Below are positions 19,679 to 29,654 of a DNA stretch of 40,212 nt, one piece after another (the stretch's first letter is position 1; each line of letters begins with the position of its first letter). Below the pieces are notes generated by a model. It was given only the letters and a program-made list of their open reading frames with translations, was not told where the DNA came from and made no database searches. Source of the DNA: Methanotrichaceae archaeon (GTDB taxonomy: Archaea > Halobacteriota > Methanosarcinia > Methanotrichales > Methanotrichaceae); contig JAFGNK010000171.1 in the NCBI GenBank assembly GCA_016927055.1, positions 1-40,212 of the forward strand, given 5' to 3'. Made by a program: the position numbers and the translations under genes.

Positions 19679-19714
19679 ATGTGCCTGAACCTGTTTGTGC
19701 CAGAATATGCTTAA

Positions 19715-20065
<351 letters not shown>

Positions 20066-20080
20066 AAATATTTTTTAAAA

Positions 20081-21205
20081 TCATATAGTTCGCAGCAAGC
20101 TTATGGGAAGTCGGGGCACCAGCCAGCGCATAAAATCCTTGTAAGATCTCTCGTCTGCAGCAATCTCGATATACCTGTCCAAAACCTCTTCTCGGCAGGC
20201 CAGGATGCGCAGGAATGTTTCCGGATAGCTGTGCATCATTTTTGCGAAGAATAAGGCATATTTCAGCTCCTCGCCGAATTCCTTTTTGCATCTTTTTTGA
20301 TAGGCATTGGCCACTTCTGTAGCAGGCACTTCTCCTATCACCCGGCCGGCTATCTGTCCGGAGGTGAGGGCATAGCAGATACCTTCTCCGGTGAAAGCAT
20401 CCACGAATCCTGCGGCATCTCCGGCTAGGAGCACTCTACCGGAAGCAGTCCTCCTCTTGTTGCCGCCTTGTGGTATGAGGTGGCCTGAAAGCCTCTGTTC
20501 CCCCGAAAAGCCGTTTTTCTTCAGGAACTGCTGCATGGCCTGGCGGGGGTGACGCAGGTGAGATAACAGGCCGCCTATGCCCACTGAATAGTATCCCCGA
20601 TGAGGAAAGATCCATCCGTAGCCGCCCTCTGCCACACCGAAGTGAATGTCCAGAGTGCTGGCCAGGCGTTCCTTGATCTTGTCGTCCTCTTCCTCTATCT
20701 CGGCAACCAGGCATATTCCCATGCCATCTTTCCTGTCCGGCCCCTGTATTCTGTTTTTGAGCGAATCCTGGCATCCGGAGGAGATCACCAGGAACCTGCA
20801 TTGGTAGGTCCTGTCCTTTGTTTTCACCGACACATGCCCGTCCTTTTCCTGGAAGTCCAGTACCTTTTGCGTCTTTAAGCCAGCCCCAGACTCTCGGGCC
20901 TTCTGCAAGAGAAGATGATCGAATCTGCTTCTGGTTATTAATGTGGTTAGATTGTAGCCCTTGTGCCTCTCAAGAATCCTGCCCTGGAAATGCACACGAG
21001 CTCCAGTTATGTTCCTCTCGCAAATGTCGTTTTGCAGAGGAAAGTCCAGCAGCGAGACTGCTCTACTGGAGAGAGCACCGCCGCAGGGTTTGTACCTGGG
21101 AAATGTCTCCTTTTCCAGGATCAGAGTATCTAATCCCTGCAGGGCTGCCGTTCGGGCCGCCGCAGATCCGGCTGGCCCCGCACCCACTACAATCAGGTCG
21201 TACAT
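20081..21205 (-). CDS. Geranylgeranyl reductase family FAD-dependent oxidoreductase
   Basis: GAGPAGSAAARTAALQGLDTLILEKETFPRYKPCGGALS; VLLAGDAAGFVDAFTGEGICYAL. Confidence 0.9.
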   Translation of the reverse strand: MYDLIVVGAGPAGSAAARTAALQGLDTLILEKETFPRYKPCGGALSSRAVSLLDFPLQNDICERNITGARVHFQGRILERHKGYNLTTLITRSRFDHLLLQKARESGAGLKTQKVLDFQEKDGHVSVKTKDRTYQCRFLVISSGCQDSLKNRIQGPDRKDGMGICLVAEIEEEDDKIKERLASTLDIHFGVAEGGYGWIFPHRGYYSVGIGGLLSHLRHPRQAMQQFLKKNGFSGEQRLSGHLIPQGGNKRRTASGRVLLAGDAAGFVDAFTGEGICYALTSGQIAGRVIGEVPATEVANAYQKRCKKEFGEELKYALFFAKMMHSYPETFLRILACREEVLDRYIEIAADERSYKDFMRWLVPRLPISLLRTI

Positions 21206-21341
21206 TGCAAATAGGGTTATGCACAGGATTACTTTAAATAATTTTCTAAAGTCTAAATCAAATAAAATTGCTTATAGTTAAACTGGGCAGATCAGGCAAT
21301 CTTAAATAATTGGTCCCCCTCCCCTCACCCTGGTGTTTTGA

Positions 21342-22625
21342 TTGGGACTCTTAGACGACGCATGTGCGGGCAGACTGACTGATGAGATGAAAATTGTAGC
21401 CGAAGCTGAAGGCAAGACCCCTGAGTTCATACTCAGAGGAATCGCTGCTGGTCGGATCGTGATCCCTCGGAGCCCTTACCGGTATACCAAACCGGTGGGC
21501 ATAGGCAAGGGTCTCGCCACCAAGGTCAATGCCTCCATAGGCACCAGCAGCGACATCGTGGATGTGGAGATGGAGGTGGCCAAAGCCCGCATGGCTGAGG
21601 CGAGCGGTGCCGATACGCTCATGGAGCTTTCCACAGGCGGAGACTTTATGGAGATCAGAAGGCGCGTGGTGGAGGCCACCACCTTGAGTGTTGGCAGCGT
21701 TCCCCTCTATCAGGCCTTCATCGAGGCCATAAGAAAGTATGGTGCAGGCGTGGATATGCCCGAGGATGACCTCTTTCGCGCCACGGAAGAGCAGGCGCGC
21801 GCGGGCACGAACTTTATGGCCATCCATACCGGCATAAACAGCATCTGCGTAGAGCGGCTGCGGCGCCAGGGCGGGCGCTTTGGAGGCGTCTGCAGCCGGG
21901 GTGGTGCTTTCATGATCGGCTGGATGCTTCATAACGGCAAAGAAAATCCCCTTTACAAGGACTTCGACTATCTTCTGGAGATTCTAAAAGAGCATGAAGT
22001 AACGTTAAGCCTGGGAAATGGCCTGCGCGCCGGAGCTGTGCATGATGCCACCGATCGGGCTCAGATCCAGGAGCTGATCATAAATGCTGAGCTAGCCGAC
22101 AAAGCCCAGGCCGCGGGCGTGCAGACTATTGTCGAAGGGCCCGGCCATATTCCCATCGATGAGATTGAGGCCAATGTTAAAATTATGAAGCGCATGACCA
22201 ATGAGCGGCCTTTCTACATGCTGGGGCCTTTAGTCACAGATATCGCTCCTGGCTATGATCATATCGTGGCAGCTGTGGGTGCCAGTCTCTCCAGCGCCTA
22301 CGGGGCGGATTTCATATGCTACGTCACTCCGGCAGAACATCTGGCTCTTCCCAATGTGGAGGATGTAAGGCAGGGTGCAATCACTGCCCGGATCGCTGCT
22401 CACATTGGAGACATGATCAAAAACCAGGATCGTAAGCAGGATTTGGCCATGGGGCGAGCTCGAAGGGATATGCAATGGGAAACACAATTCCAGCTAGCCG
22501 TCGACCCGGAGACGGCCAGGCAGGTGCGGGCAAGCAGATCACCAATTGATGCACATGTCTGCACCATGTGCGGAGACTCTTGTGCCATGAAGATAATAAA
22601 AGAAAATATCGACCTAGCTCGCTAG
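21342..22625 (+). CDS. thiC: Phosphomethylpyrimidine synthase ThiC (TTG start)
   Basis: GRIVIPRSPY, EGPGHIPIDEIEANV, MLGPLVTDIAPGYDHI, C-terminal CTMCGDSCAMK radical-SAM cluster motif. Confidence 0.96.
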   Translation: MGLLDDACAGRLTDEMKIVAEAEGKTPEFILRGIAAGRIVIPRSPYRYTKPVGIGKGLATKVNASIGTSSDIVDVEMEVAKARMAEASGADTLMELSTGGDFMEIRRRVVEATTLSVGSVPLYQAFIEAIRKYGAGVDMPEDDLFRATEEQARAGTNFMAIHTGINSICVERLRRQGGRFGGVCSRGGAFMIGWMLHNGKENPLYKDFDYLLEILKEHEVTLSLGNGLRAGAVHDATDRAQIQELIINAELADKAQAAGVQTIVEGPGHIPIDEIEANVKIMKRMTNERPFYMLGPLVTDIAPGYDHIVAAVGASLSSAYGADFICYVTPAEHLALPNVEDVRQGAITARIAAHIGDMIKNQDRKQDLAMGRARRDMQWETQFQLAVDPETARQVRASRSPIDAHVCTMCGDSCAMKIIKENIDLAR

Positions 22626-23104
22626 CTGAAGAAGAGGCTATAACCGAACCGAAGAACGCTGGTGCTGGATAAGGCGGCCTTTAGCTTGGCCTCTGCCAAC
22701 CAGCTTTTTGCCTCGAAACGGATCTGGCCTTCATTCGTCAGATTTTGGAAGGCAGCGATTCGATCCTCTGATCTTACAACTTCATTCATTGCGCCCTCTG
22801 TGGTGGTTATTAAGATGGTAGAATTGTTGTAACCTCCTTCAACTGTTCTCTCTATCCTTGCGCTCACCACGTCCATACCCACGCGAAATACGCTTCCGTT
22901 ATCCCTGGTTATGATCAGGTTGATCTTCTCGCTGCCAAGCAAGTTTTTCAGGATCGAAGGCGCATTGTCGATCTTGCTGTTGTAGTTGGTAACATCGTTT
23001 TGTATGCCTGGCATATCCAGGGAAAATGCATCAGCAAAGGATATTAAGAGCATCAGCAAGATCGCAGCGGAGAGTAGGGAAGGTCTTATAAAACGGGTTA
23101 GCAT
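22622..23104 (-). CDS. Secreted hypothetical protein (start moved to internal Met with signal peptide)
   Basis: MLTRFIRPSLLSAAILLMLLISFADAFS signal peptide; track ORF starts further upstream at 23260. Confidence 0.55.
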   Translation of the reverse strand: MLTRFIRPSLLSAAILLMLLISFADAFSLDMPGIQNDVTNYNSKIDNAPSILKNLLGSEKINLIITRDNGSVFRVGMDVVSARIERTVEGGYNNSTILITTTEGAMNEVVRSEDRIAAFQNLTNEGQIRFEAKSWLAEAKLKAALSSTSVLRFGYSLFFS

Positions 23105-23305
23105 ACCAGATGCTAAGTCATAATAAGATAAATAACTTTGGATATTTCTTTGGATGATGATTGCAGCAAAAAGCCATTTATGAATCCGTAGACATCTTGA
23201 TGATAATGACATTTGCTGCGATGGATTGTCGCAGGGTGAATAAAGGATGCAATTTCCCAAATGGCTACAGAATCCTTTAAGTACAATCTTTTCAAATAGT
23301 AGGCT

Positions 23306-24397
23306 ATGGATGTCCTGGTGCTCTGCATTGACCGCGACAATGACTTAGGCCGCAAGGGTGGGGTCGAAAGTCCTGTTGTGGGCAGGCAGGCCAATATCGA
23401 TGCTGCCCTTAAGCTGGGCATGGCCGATCCGGAGGACTCGGATGTCAATACTATATTCGGAGGTATAAAAGTCCTGGATGATCTCGTCGCCTCTGGCAAA
23501 ACGGCTGAGATTGCATCCATTGCAGGTGACTTAAAGGTCGGCTTGATATCAGACAGCAAGCTTGCTTCACAGTTAGAAGAACTTGTGGCGCACCTGCATC
23601 CCGACGGAGTAATCGTAGTATCAGATGGTGCTGAGGATGAGGCCATACTGCCTATTATCCAATCTCGCATCAGAGTTAACGGTGTGCGCCGCGTATTGGT
23701 TAAACAAAGTCCCAATCTGGAGAGCACCTACTACCTTCTCAAGCAGGTCTTCACCGATCCCAAGATCAGCCATACTGTCTTCATACCACCCGCTTTAGCT
23801 CTTCTCATGTTTGCCATCTTCAGCCTCCTGGGCTATCCCAGTGGTGCTGTGGTGGCTATCACCGGTGCGGTGGGCCTTTATCTCTTATTTCGGGGCCTGG
23901 GATTGGACGACTCTATGGAGGAGGCTAAGCAGACATTAAGAAAATCCCTTTATGCCGGCAAGATCGCTTTCATAACCTACATTTTGGCGGCCATGCTGGT
24001 GATCATCGCCACCGTGAGAGGATTTGCCTATTCCTGGCAGTACTATCATGAACCCATATCGCCCGGATTCTTCATTCTGGTGATGATCTACCTTCATGAG
24101 AGCATCTGGTGGTATGTTGTCGCGGCTTTATGTGTGGATCTGGGCAAGATCATGGATATGTATCTGGAGGGAATAAGAGATGCTCGCACCATTTCCTATC
24201 TATTTTTCTTGCTGGCAACGGGCCTTATCATCTGGTCTGCAACTGGATTTATCCTGGCCAGCAATGCCGATCTGAAGTTTGGTATCGGCATGGTGGAATC
24301 GGTCCAGTATCTAGCCATATCGGCGATAGTCGCTATCCTGATCACAGTGGTTGGCGTCAACGTCTCCAAGCGCATAGCCGGAGAGGGGCCGCTCTAA
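23306..24397 (+). CDS. DUF373 family membrane protein
   Basis: MDVLVLCIDRDNDLGRKGGVESPVVGR start, VVSDGAEDEAILPIIQSRI, C-terminal TM helices. Confidence 0.88.
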   Translation: MDVLVLCIDRDNDLGRKGGVESPVVGRQANIDAALKLGMADPEDSDVNTIFGGIKVLDDLVASGKTAEIASIAGDLKVGLISDSKLASQLEELVAHLHPDGVIVVSDGAEDEAILPIIQSRIRVNGVRRVLVKQSPNLESTYYLLKQVFTDPKISHTVFIPPALALLMFAIFSLLGYPSGAVVAITGAVGLYLLFRGLGLDDSMEEAKQTLRKSLYAGKIAFITYILAAMLVIIATVRGFAYSWQYYHEPISPGFFILVMIYLHESIWWYVVAALCVDLGKIMDMYLEGIRDARTISYLFFLLATGLIIWSATGFILASNADLKFGIGMVESVQYLAISAIVAILITVVGVNVSKRIAGEGPL

Positions 24398-24410
24398 GCC
24401 TGCCAAGTGA

Positions 24411-25319
24411 TTGAAGTACGGTGATTGGCAAATGCTGCATATTCATGCCTCGGGCGAAAGATGTCTTTGCGACTTTACCTTTGATTTTTACTGGCAGCAT
24501 CAGGGCTCAAGACTTGACATGGATCAAACCGTAAGTGGCATAAGCTATCGAAAGCTGGTGCAGGCCCTCTCTCAAGGCGAGACGGTTAAGATCTTGGGGG
24601 ACGTGGGCAGTCGCCTGGGTTCCAGTCTGGGAGTTGATCTGCAGCGGTTGGGGGGAAAGGGTGGGCCCATCGAGGCGGCCGGTAAGATAATTGTGGATGG
24701 CAATGTGGGCAGCCACATGGGAATCTCCATGCTACGTGGAGCTATCTACGTATCGGGGGAGATAAAACCGCCTTTGGGAAACGTTGTGCCGGTACAGAGC
24801 GATCTGACTGGCTACAGAAAGTTCGTCTCGGCCACAGAGGTATTGGAAAAAAGCATGACTGTACTGGGACCGAACAACGCAGATAAAAACGGCCTGACCA
24901 TCTTTGACCGCGTTTTGAGGGATACCCTGGGAGCCAGAAATTCCACCGACAAGAAAATTTGCCTGCAAGGCGATGCGGGAATGAGTACCGGCATCCTTTT
25001 GCGCTCCGGCTTGATTGAGGTTTTGGGCAATGCCGGCCCTAACACAGGCGTGCTCATGCGGGGTGGCAGAATTGTGGTACGGGGCAAGGCCGGCGACTTT
25101 ACAGGTGCGGAGATGAGGGGCGGCGAGATCTTGATTGAGGGTGATGCAGGAAGTTTCGCCTGCGCTTGCATGAAAGGTGGGGCCGTCTATGCCAAAGAGG
25201 GCAAGAGCGTGCCTCCCGTCGGCGTGCAAATGCCCAGCTCCTCCGAGCAGGCAGCTATTGCCCGGGCTCTGAAAATTCCATTACTGCATGCTATGATGTA
25301 CCGCAAATTTTGCCTTTAA
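24411..25319 (+). CDS. GXGXG-domain protein related to formylmethanofuran dehydrogenase subunit C / glutamate synthase C-terminal domain
   Basis: Repeated G-x-x-G-x-x-G beta-helix motifs (GDAGMSTGILLRSG, GNAGPNTGVLMRGG, GKAGDFTGAEMRGG); true start may be ATG 24519. Confidence 0.8.
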   Translation: MKYGDWQMLHIHASGERCLCDFTFDFYWQHQGSRLDMDQTVSGISYRKLVQALSQGETVKILGDVGSRLGSSLGVDLQRLGGKGGPIEAAGKIIVDGNVGSHMGISMLRGAIYVSGEIKPPLGNVVPVQSDLTGYRKFVSATEVLEKSMTVLGPNNADKNGLTIFDRVLRDTLGARNSTDKKICLQGDAGMSTGILLRSGLIEVLGNAGPNTGVLMRGGRIVVRGKAGDFTGAEMRGGEILIEGDAGSFACACMKGGAVYAKEGKSVPPVGVQMPSSSEQAAIARALKIPLLHAMMYRKFCL

Positions 25320-25368
25320 ATGGCAGCTAATTGTATTAAAAAATATAAACAAAGAGCCTAAGCTCTTG

Positions 25369-25740
25369 CTATTTTAGCGGGCTGATCTTCTCTATAGCCA
25401 CTTCGCCCTCGACGCCCATCACAATGGAGAAGATCCACTCACTGAGCTTAGCACAATGCTCAGGAATGCATTCCTCTATGCAGCCTGCGCAGGGCTCGAA
25501 TGCATCAAGCGCCAGCAGTGAATCAAAACGCCTGCTGCGAGACTTTTCCGCGCAATGGAGCCGATAGGTTCTGATGCCATTTACCGACTCCTCTTCTCTG
25601 GTGATGAGATTATCTTTGAGGAGCTTGGCCACAATGCGAGAGCATTTCCGAGAATCGATCTTCAAAACCTTCCATAGATCACTTTGCAAGGCTCCTTCAG
25701 GATGCGACTCTATATACTCCAGCGCCTCCTCAGCAGACAT
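25369..25740 (-). CDS. Winged-helix transcription regulator with C-terminal Cys cluster
   Basis: Winged-helix pattern LWKVLKIDSRKCSRIVAKLLKDNLITRE; CAGCIEECIPEHC. Confidence 0.75.
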   Translation of the reverse strand: MSAEEALEYIESHPEGALQSDLWKVLKIDSRKCSRIVAKLLKDNLITREEESVNGIRTYRLHCAEKSRSRRFDSLLALDAFEPCAGCIEECIPEHCAKLSEWIFSIVMGVEGEVAIEKISPLK

Positions 25741-25760
25741 TTCCGACCTCTTTAGTTATT

Positions 25761-25985
25761 TTATTCAATTGGGCTTATGAGGATAATATTGTTGCCGCGC
25801 AGGATAACCGATCCTAAAGAGCGAGTCTTCTCGCCGCCTATAAGTTCCACTGTCTCCAGGAGGTGAAGGTTCAAGTATTCATCGACACTGTTGAGAATTC
25901 CTTCCAGGACATAGCGCGGTGAGCCCTTCATCTCCACCTGAATCTTGCTGCCTACCAGACTCTGTACCTTTTTAGTTGGGAACAT
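25761..25985 (-). CDS. LSm/Sm-like RNA-binding protein
   Basis: VGSKIQVEMKGSPRYVLEGILNSVDEYLNLHL and GSVILRGNNIILISP (Sm1/Sm2). Confidence 0.88.
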   Translation of the reverse strand: MFPTKKVQSLVGSKIQVEMKGSPRYVLEGILNSVDEYLNLHLLETVELIGGEKTRSLGSVILRGNNIILISPIE

Positions 25986-26072
25986 AAACCAGACTCCTTG
26001 GAAATTTGCATGAGCAATATTGCATAGCTGAATGATTGATCAATTTGCGTGAATAAAATTTGGGCGCAATTC

Positions 26073-26300
26073 TCAGGCGGATACCACGCCTTTTACGCCC
26101 TTTACACTCTTCACGAGTTCTTTCTCGATGAAATTTTTAAGCGTCATCTGTGAGAAGGGACAGCCTGCGCAGTGCCCTTGCAGCTTTACCTTGACAATTC
26201 CATCCACTATATCGACGAGCTCGACATCTCCACCATCTACGCGAAGGCCTGCCCTGATCTTTTCCAGAGCGAGCTCGACGTCATCTTTAAGGTTTTCCAT
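26073..26300 (-). CDS. NifU C-terminal domain-like Fe-S scaffold protein
   Basis: ALEKIRAGLRVDGGDVELVD, GHCAGCPFSQMTLKNFIEKEL. Confidence 0.93.
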   Translation of the reverse strand: MENLKDDVELALEKIRAGLRVDGGDVELVDIVDGIVKVKLQGHCAGCPFSQMTLKNFIEKELVKSVKGVKGVVSA

Positions 26301-26307
26301 GAATATT

Positions 26308-26661
26308 TCAGTCCCCTTTCACCTTTATAGATGCAACTTTGTGCCCAATGATCGTGTACCTTATCCCTTTTAAAGCTTCCTCGAGCTGCTTGATGAGCTT
26401 TTCGCACTTATCGGAGCCTACGACGGTATTAACCATGACTCCTGGTTCCGAGTGGTCTCTGATCGCTTTTAAAGCCAGATCAGGGTCTTCGCTCAGCTGG
26501 AATGTCTTCCAGGTATTCGGTGCCATTCCCTGATACTCCATAAGATAAAAGCCGGTAATGCCCAGTTCTGTTAAGGTATTTATAACTCTAACCAGGTGCT
26601 CGTGATCCACAAAAATCTTGACCATCGTCTTCATAGATTTCCCCTTTGTTATATCGAACAT
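26308..26661 (-). CDS. PII-like small protein; start probably MKTMVKIF internal
   Basis: Ferredoxin-like pattern VKIFVDHEHLVRVINTLTELGITGFYLMEYQG; lacks canonical GlnK T-loop. Confidence 0.55.
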   Translation of the reverse strand: MFDITKGKSMKTMVKIFVDHEHLVRVINTLTELGITGFYLMEYQGMAPNTWKTFQLSEDPDLALKAIRDHSEPGVMVNTVVGSDKCEKLIKQLEEALKGIRYTIIGHKVASIKVKGD

Positions 26662-26729
26662 CGAACCTTAAATAACTTCGCGATTATCCAGATATTTTTT
26701 TATCCTACCCCGGCTAAGCAGGCCTTACT

Positions 26730-27212
26730 ATGGCCATGAGAGATATCAGAGATGTGTTAAAGAGCAAGGGAATCGGTGAGGACGAGGTCGTCTCCGCGGC
26801 AATGCAACTTTACTTCCCCCATCCGGGAGTGGAAACGCGCGAGAAGGCGGAGGCTGTTTTTCGGCAGGAAATGGCTCTCGCGCTTTCTGATCCCAATCTG
26901 GCGCTTCTCATTTACGCGGGAGTCCTGCTGGAGTTGGAGGGTGAAAGATGCAATCTTCCTAATTTGCAGCCAGCTGACTATGAGAACGATCTGACCTGTC
27001 TGATCGCGGATGAGGTCCTGGGTCTTGCCATTGCCAAGTATGTGGGCGGCTACAAAGGGCTTTTCGATTACGTTCGCTACGACAAGGCCAAGCCGGGGAT
27101 CCTCTCCCGCCTGGGCCCCTTCATGGACGATGTGGTGGCCGGGCTCATCGGTGGAGTATCTGCTAATATGTATACCCGGGCGGCGCAGTTCGCTGAAGGG
27201 AGCTGCCATTGA
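26730..27212 (+). CDS. cobZ: Alpha-ribazole phosphatase CobZ (PgpA-like family)
   Basis: PgpA-like ADEVLGLAIAKYVGGYKGLFDYVRYDKAKPGILSRLGPFMDDVVAG; adjacent to cobS and cobY. Confidence 0.88.
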   Translation: MAMRDIRDVLKSKGIGEDEVVSAAMQLYFPHPGVETREKAEAVFRQEMALALSDPNLALLIYAGVLLELEGERCNLPNLQPADYENDLTCLIADEVLGLAIAKYVGGYKGLFDYVRYDKAKPGILSRLGPFMDDVVAGLIGGVSANMYTRAAQFAEGSCH

Positions 27213-27982
27213 AAGACCTGCTTTTTGCTCTCAAGTCAGGATTCGGCTGGCTGTCTACCATACCGGTAGGCATCTCCATGGAGGGCATCGAGGCCCTGAT
27301 GAAGCATGTTTATGTCTTTCCTCTGGTGGGCCTGGTATTGGGTGCGATTTTGGGAGCAGTGGCCTATATCGCGGGGCAGGTTCTGCCTGCCAATCTGGTG
27401 GCTGTAGTGGCGATAGTTGCCATCTACAAGCTCTGCGGCATAAACCATATCGACGGCCTAGCCGACTTCGGGGATGGGGTGATAGCTCATGGCACTAGTG
27501 AGAAAAAGGTACAGGCTATGAAGGATGTCTCTCTGGGCACGGGCGGAGGAGTTTTCATCGCCGTAATCCTGCTGGCAGCCTTCGCGGTTATTTCAGACAT
27601 CCCCCAAAAGGTACTGCCCCTGGCCCTTCTGGTGGCAGAGGTCTCGGCCAAAGAGGCCATGATCTGCTTTGCTGCTTTTTCCACCTCGCTGCAGAAGGGT
27701 TTCGGCCAGATCATGATTGAGCGGACGGGGGCAAAGCAGTTTGCTATCGGCCTGGTAATATCGGCCATTGTGTGCGTGGCGGCCTTGGGCCCCCTGGGCC
27801 TGGCCGCTCTGGTCGCGGCTCAGGCGGCCGCCCTTTACATGATTCTTGTGGCGAATAGGAACTTTGGTGGGGCCACGGGCGACGGTATTGGGGCTACCAA
27901 TGAGGTGGCAAGAGTGGTGGCTCTGGTAGTGGTTCTGACTTTAGTGACCTTTGGAGGTGTTCTTCCCTGGATGCTCTGCTGA
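27209..27982 (+). CDS. cobS: Adenosylcobinamide-GDP ribazoletransferase CobS (TTG start)
   Basis: FPLVGLVLGAILGAVAYI, GINHIDGLADFGDG, FGGATGDGIGATNEVARVVAL. Confidence 0.95.
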   Translation: MKDLLFALKSGFGWLSTIPVGISMEGIEALMKHVYVFPLVGLVLGAILGAVAYIAGQVLPANLVAVVAIVAIYKLCGINHIDGLADFGDGVIAHGTSEKKVQAMKDVSLGTGGGVFIAVILLAAFAVISDIPQKVLPLALLVAEVSAKEAMICFAAFSTSLQKGFGQIMIERTGAKQFAIGLVISAIVCVAALGPLGLAALVAAQAAALYMILVANRNFGGATGDGIGATNEVARVVALVVVLTLVTFGGVLPWMLC

Positions 27983-28569
27983 TGGCTGGGGGGCGCGGCT
28001 CGCGACTGAAGATGGGGGAAAAGCCGATGGTGACTCTCTTTGGCAGGCCGCTCATCGATTATGTAGCCCTGGCTTTGGAGGACAGCTCTGTGGGTAGGAT
28101 CTTTGTGGCCACCACTGAGAATGTGCCTCAGACCCGAGAGTGGGCCATGGAGAGGGGGCTATGTGTAGTAGAGACGGGCAGCTATGGCTATGTGGCGGAC
28201 ATGATTGAGGCCGTGAAGAAGGCAGAGGTCAAAGATCCCATAATGATTATCATGGCTGACCTGCCCCTGATCACATCCGATCTGATTGATGAGGTAATAG
28301 AGGTTTATGAGGAGCGGCCCGAGCCGGCTTTATCCACTCACACTCCCCTGGATCTGCACAGCCGCCTGGGACGAAGGCCCGATTCCCTCTTCAACTATCA
28401 GGGTCGGCTCATTGTTCCGGCAGGCATAAATGTACTGGATGGCTGCGAGATAGAAAAGGAGCAAGAGGACTTTCACCTGATACTGGAGAGAATTGAGCTG
28501 GCGGTGAATGTGAATGTGGTCGGGGACCTCAAGCTCTGCGAGAAGATAATGCAAGGTGATTTCCTTTGA
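27982..28569 (+). CDS. cobY: GTP:adenosylcobinamide-phosphate guanylyltransferase CobY
   Basis: MAGGRGSRLKMGEKPM nucleotidyltransferase motif; IIMADLPLITSDLID; operon with cobS. Confidence 0.93.
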   Translation: MAGGRGSRLKMGEKPMVTLFGRPLIDYVALALEDSSVGRIFVATTENVPQTREWAMERGLCVVETGSYGYVADMIEAVKKAEVKDPIMIIMADLPLITSDLIDEVIEVYEERPEPALSTHTPLDLHSRLGRRPDSLFNYQGRLIVPAGINVLDGCEIEKEQEDFHLILERIELAVNVNVVGDLKLCEKIMQGDFL

Positions 28570-28937
28570 ACAACTCCATAACCGCAAACGGCGAGAAATT
28601 CTCGACCGATGACCTGCTGCTGCTTACCGGAGAGGATGAGATCAAACAGCCCGATCAGATCAAGGGCTACATCCTGCTCATGGCTCGGGCTCTAAGAAAT
28701 CCCATGAGGCTGCCCTGGCTGATCAAGGACATCTTCAATCTCTGCATTCAAGAGGAGGACCAAAGGGACATGAGGCTCTGCCTGATCCGGGTGCAGGTGG
28801 AAGCGGAGCTGAAGATGAACCAGGATATCCAAAGGTATCAGCAGAGGCGCTACGTGGCCCAGGTAATCGAGATTCTGCTCTTCAATGAGCTCTTGCTCGC
28901 GCCGCGCGAGCCGGTGGAAGAGGGGGATATTGAGTAG
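28566..28937 (+). CDS. Hypothetical protein coupled to cobY (TTG start, 4-bp overlap)
   Basis: ORF overlaps cobY stop; good coding character. Confidence 0.65.
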   Translation: MNNSITANGEKFSTDDLLLLTGEDEIKQPDQIKGYILLMARALRNPMRLPWLIKDIFNLCIQEEDQRDMRLCLIRVQVEAELKMNQDIQRYQQRRYVAQVIEILLFNELLLAPREPVEEGDIE

Positions 28938-28940
28938 AGC

Positions 28941-29313
28941 TCAAACCTCTTTTTTCCCATTTGATCGCTCGCGGTTGAGTATGGCCTCGATTTCTGAGCG
29001 GATCTCTGGCGCGAACTTCTTGGAGGTCTTCCACACAATCTCATCGTCAATCCCAAAATAACCATGGATAAGCCGATCTCTCATTCCGGCCATATCCTTC
29101 CAGGGTACCTGAGGATTCCGTTGCCTGACGGCGGTAGGCACTTTCTTGACAGCCTCTCCTACGATCTCAAGCGCGCAGATCACGGAATAGCGTGTCTTTT
29201 CATCAGCCAGAAAATCCTCAAGGTCCATTCCCTCCACGAAGTTTTCTGCCTTCTCCAGATTATATATTCACGATATCCTGCAGAAAGTCGATGTACCTTC
29301 GCCCGGGCTTCAC
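28941..29313 (-). pseudogene. HepT-like (DUF86) toxin gene with frameshift near 29260-29271
   Basis: GTG start at 29313 gives VKPGRRYIDFLQDIVNI*; +1 frame continues IYNLEKAENFVEGMDLEDFLADEKTRYSV...RDRLIHGYFG (RX4HXY intact). Confidence 0.75.
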
Positions 29314-29654
29314 AATGCTACCTTCTCTCGAAGAATACGCTCTCCTATCTCGCCTTTTAAGGCGCGAATTGATACGAGATCAACTTTGATACCGGTGATC
29401 TCGCGAAGCTTCCGCTCAAGGGAGATGAACTTGGGAAGGGTGGGCACTTCCTCGAATTCCACTAGAATATCAAGATCGCTATGCTTGTGCTGCTCGCCCC
29501 GGACGTAGGATCCGAAGAGCCAAAGGGTACTGACGCGATATTCCTTACGCAAGTCCGCCAAGTTATTGCGAAGCAACTGCTTTAGATCCTCTAGAGCAGG
29601 CTTTGGCTTATATTTCAATGGCTTTGAGACGGCTTGAGACTTCTTGCTTTGCAT
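29310..29654 (-). CDS. MntA-like minimal nucleotidyltransferase antitoxin
   Basis: GSYVRGEQHKHSDLDIL (GSX10DXD); TGA overlaps HepT GTG. Confidence 0.9.
   Translation of the reverse strand: MQSKKSQAVSKPLKYKPKPALEDLKQLLRNNLADLRKEYRVSTLWLFGSYVRGEQHKHSDLDILVEFEEVPTLPKFISLERKLREITGIKVDLVSIRALKGEIGERILREKVAL

Noticed and set aside
21206-21341. Possible TPP riboswitch upstream of thiC
   Set aside because: Looked for the conserved CUGAGA and downstream TPP-aptamer cores and did not find them.
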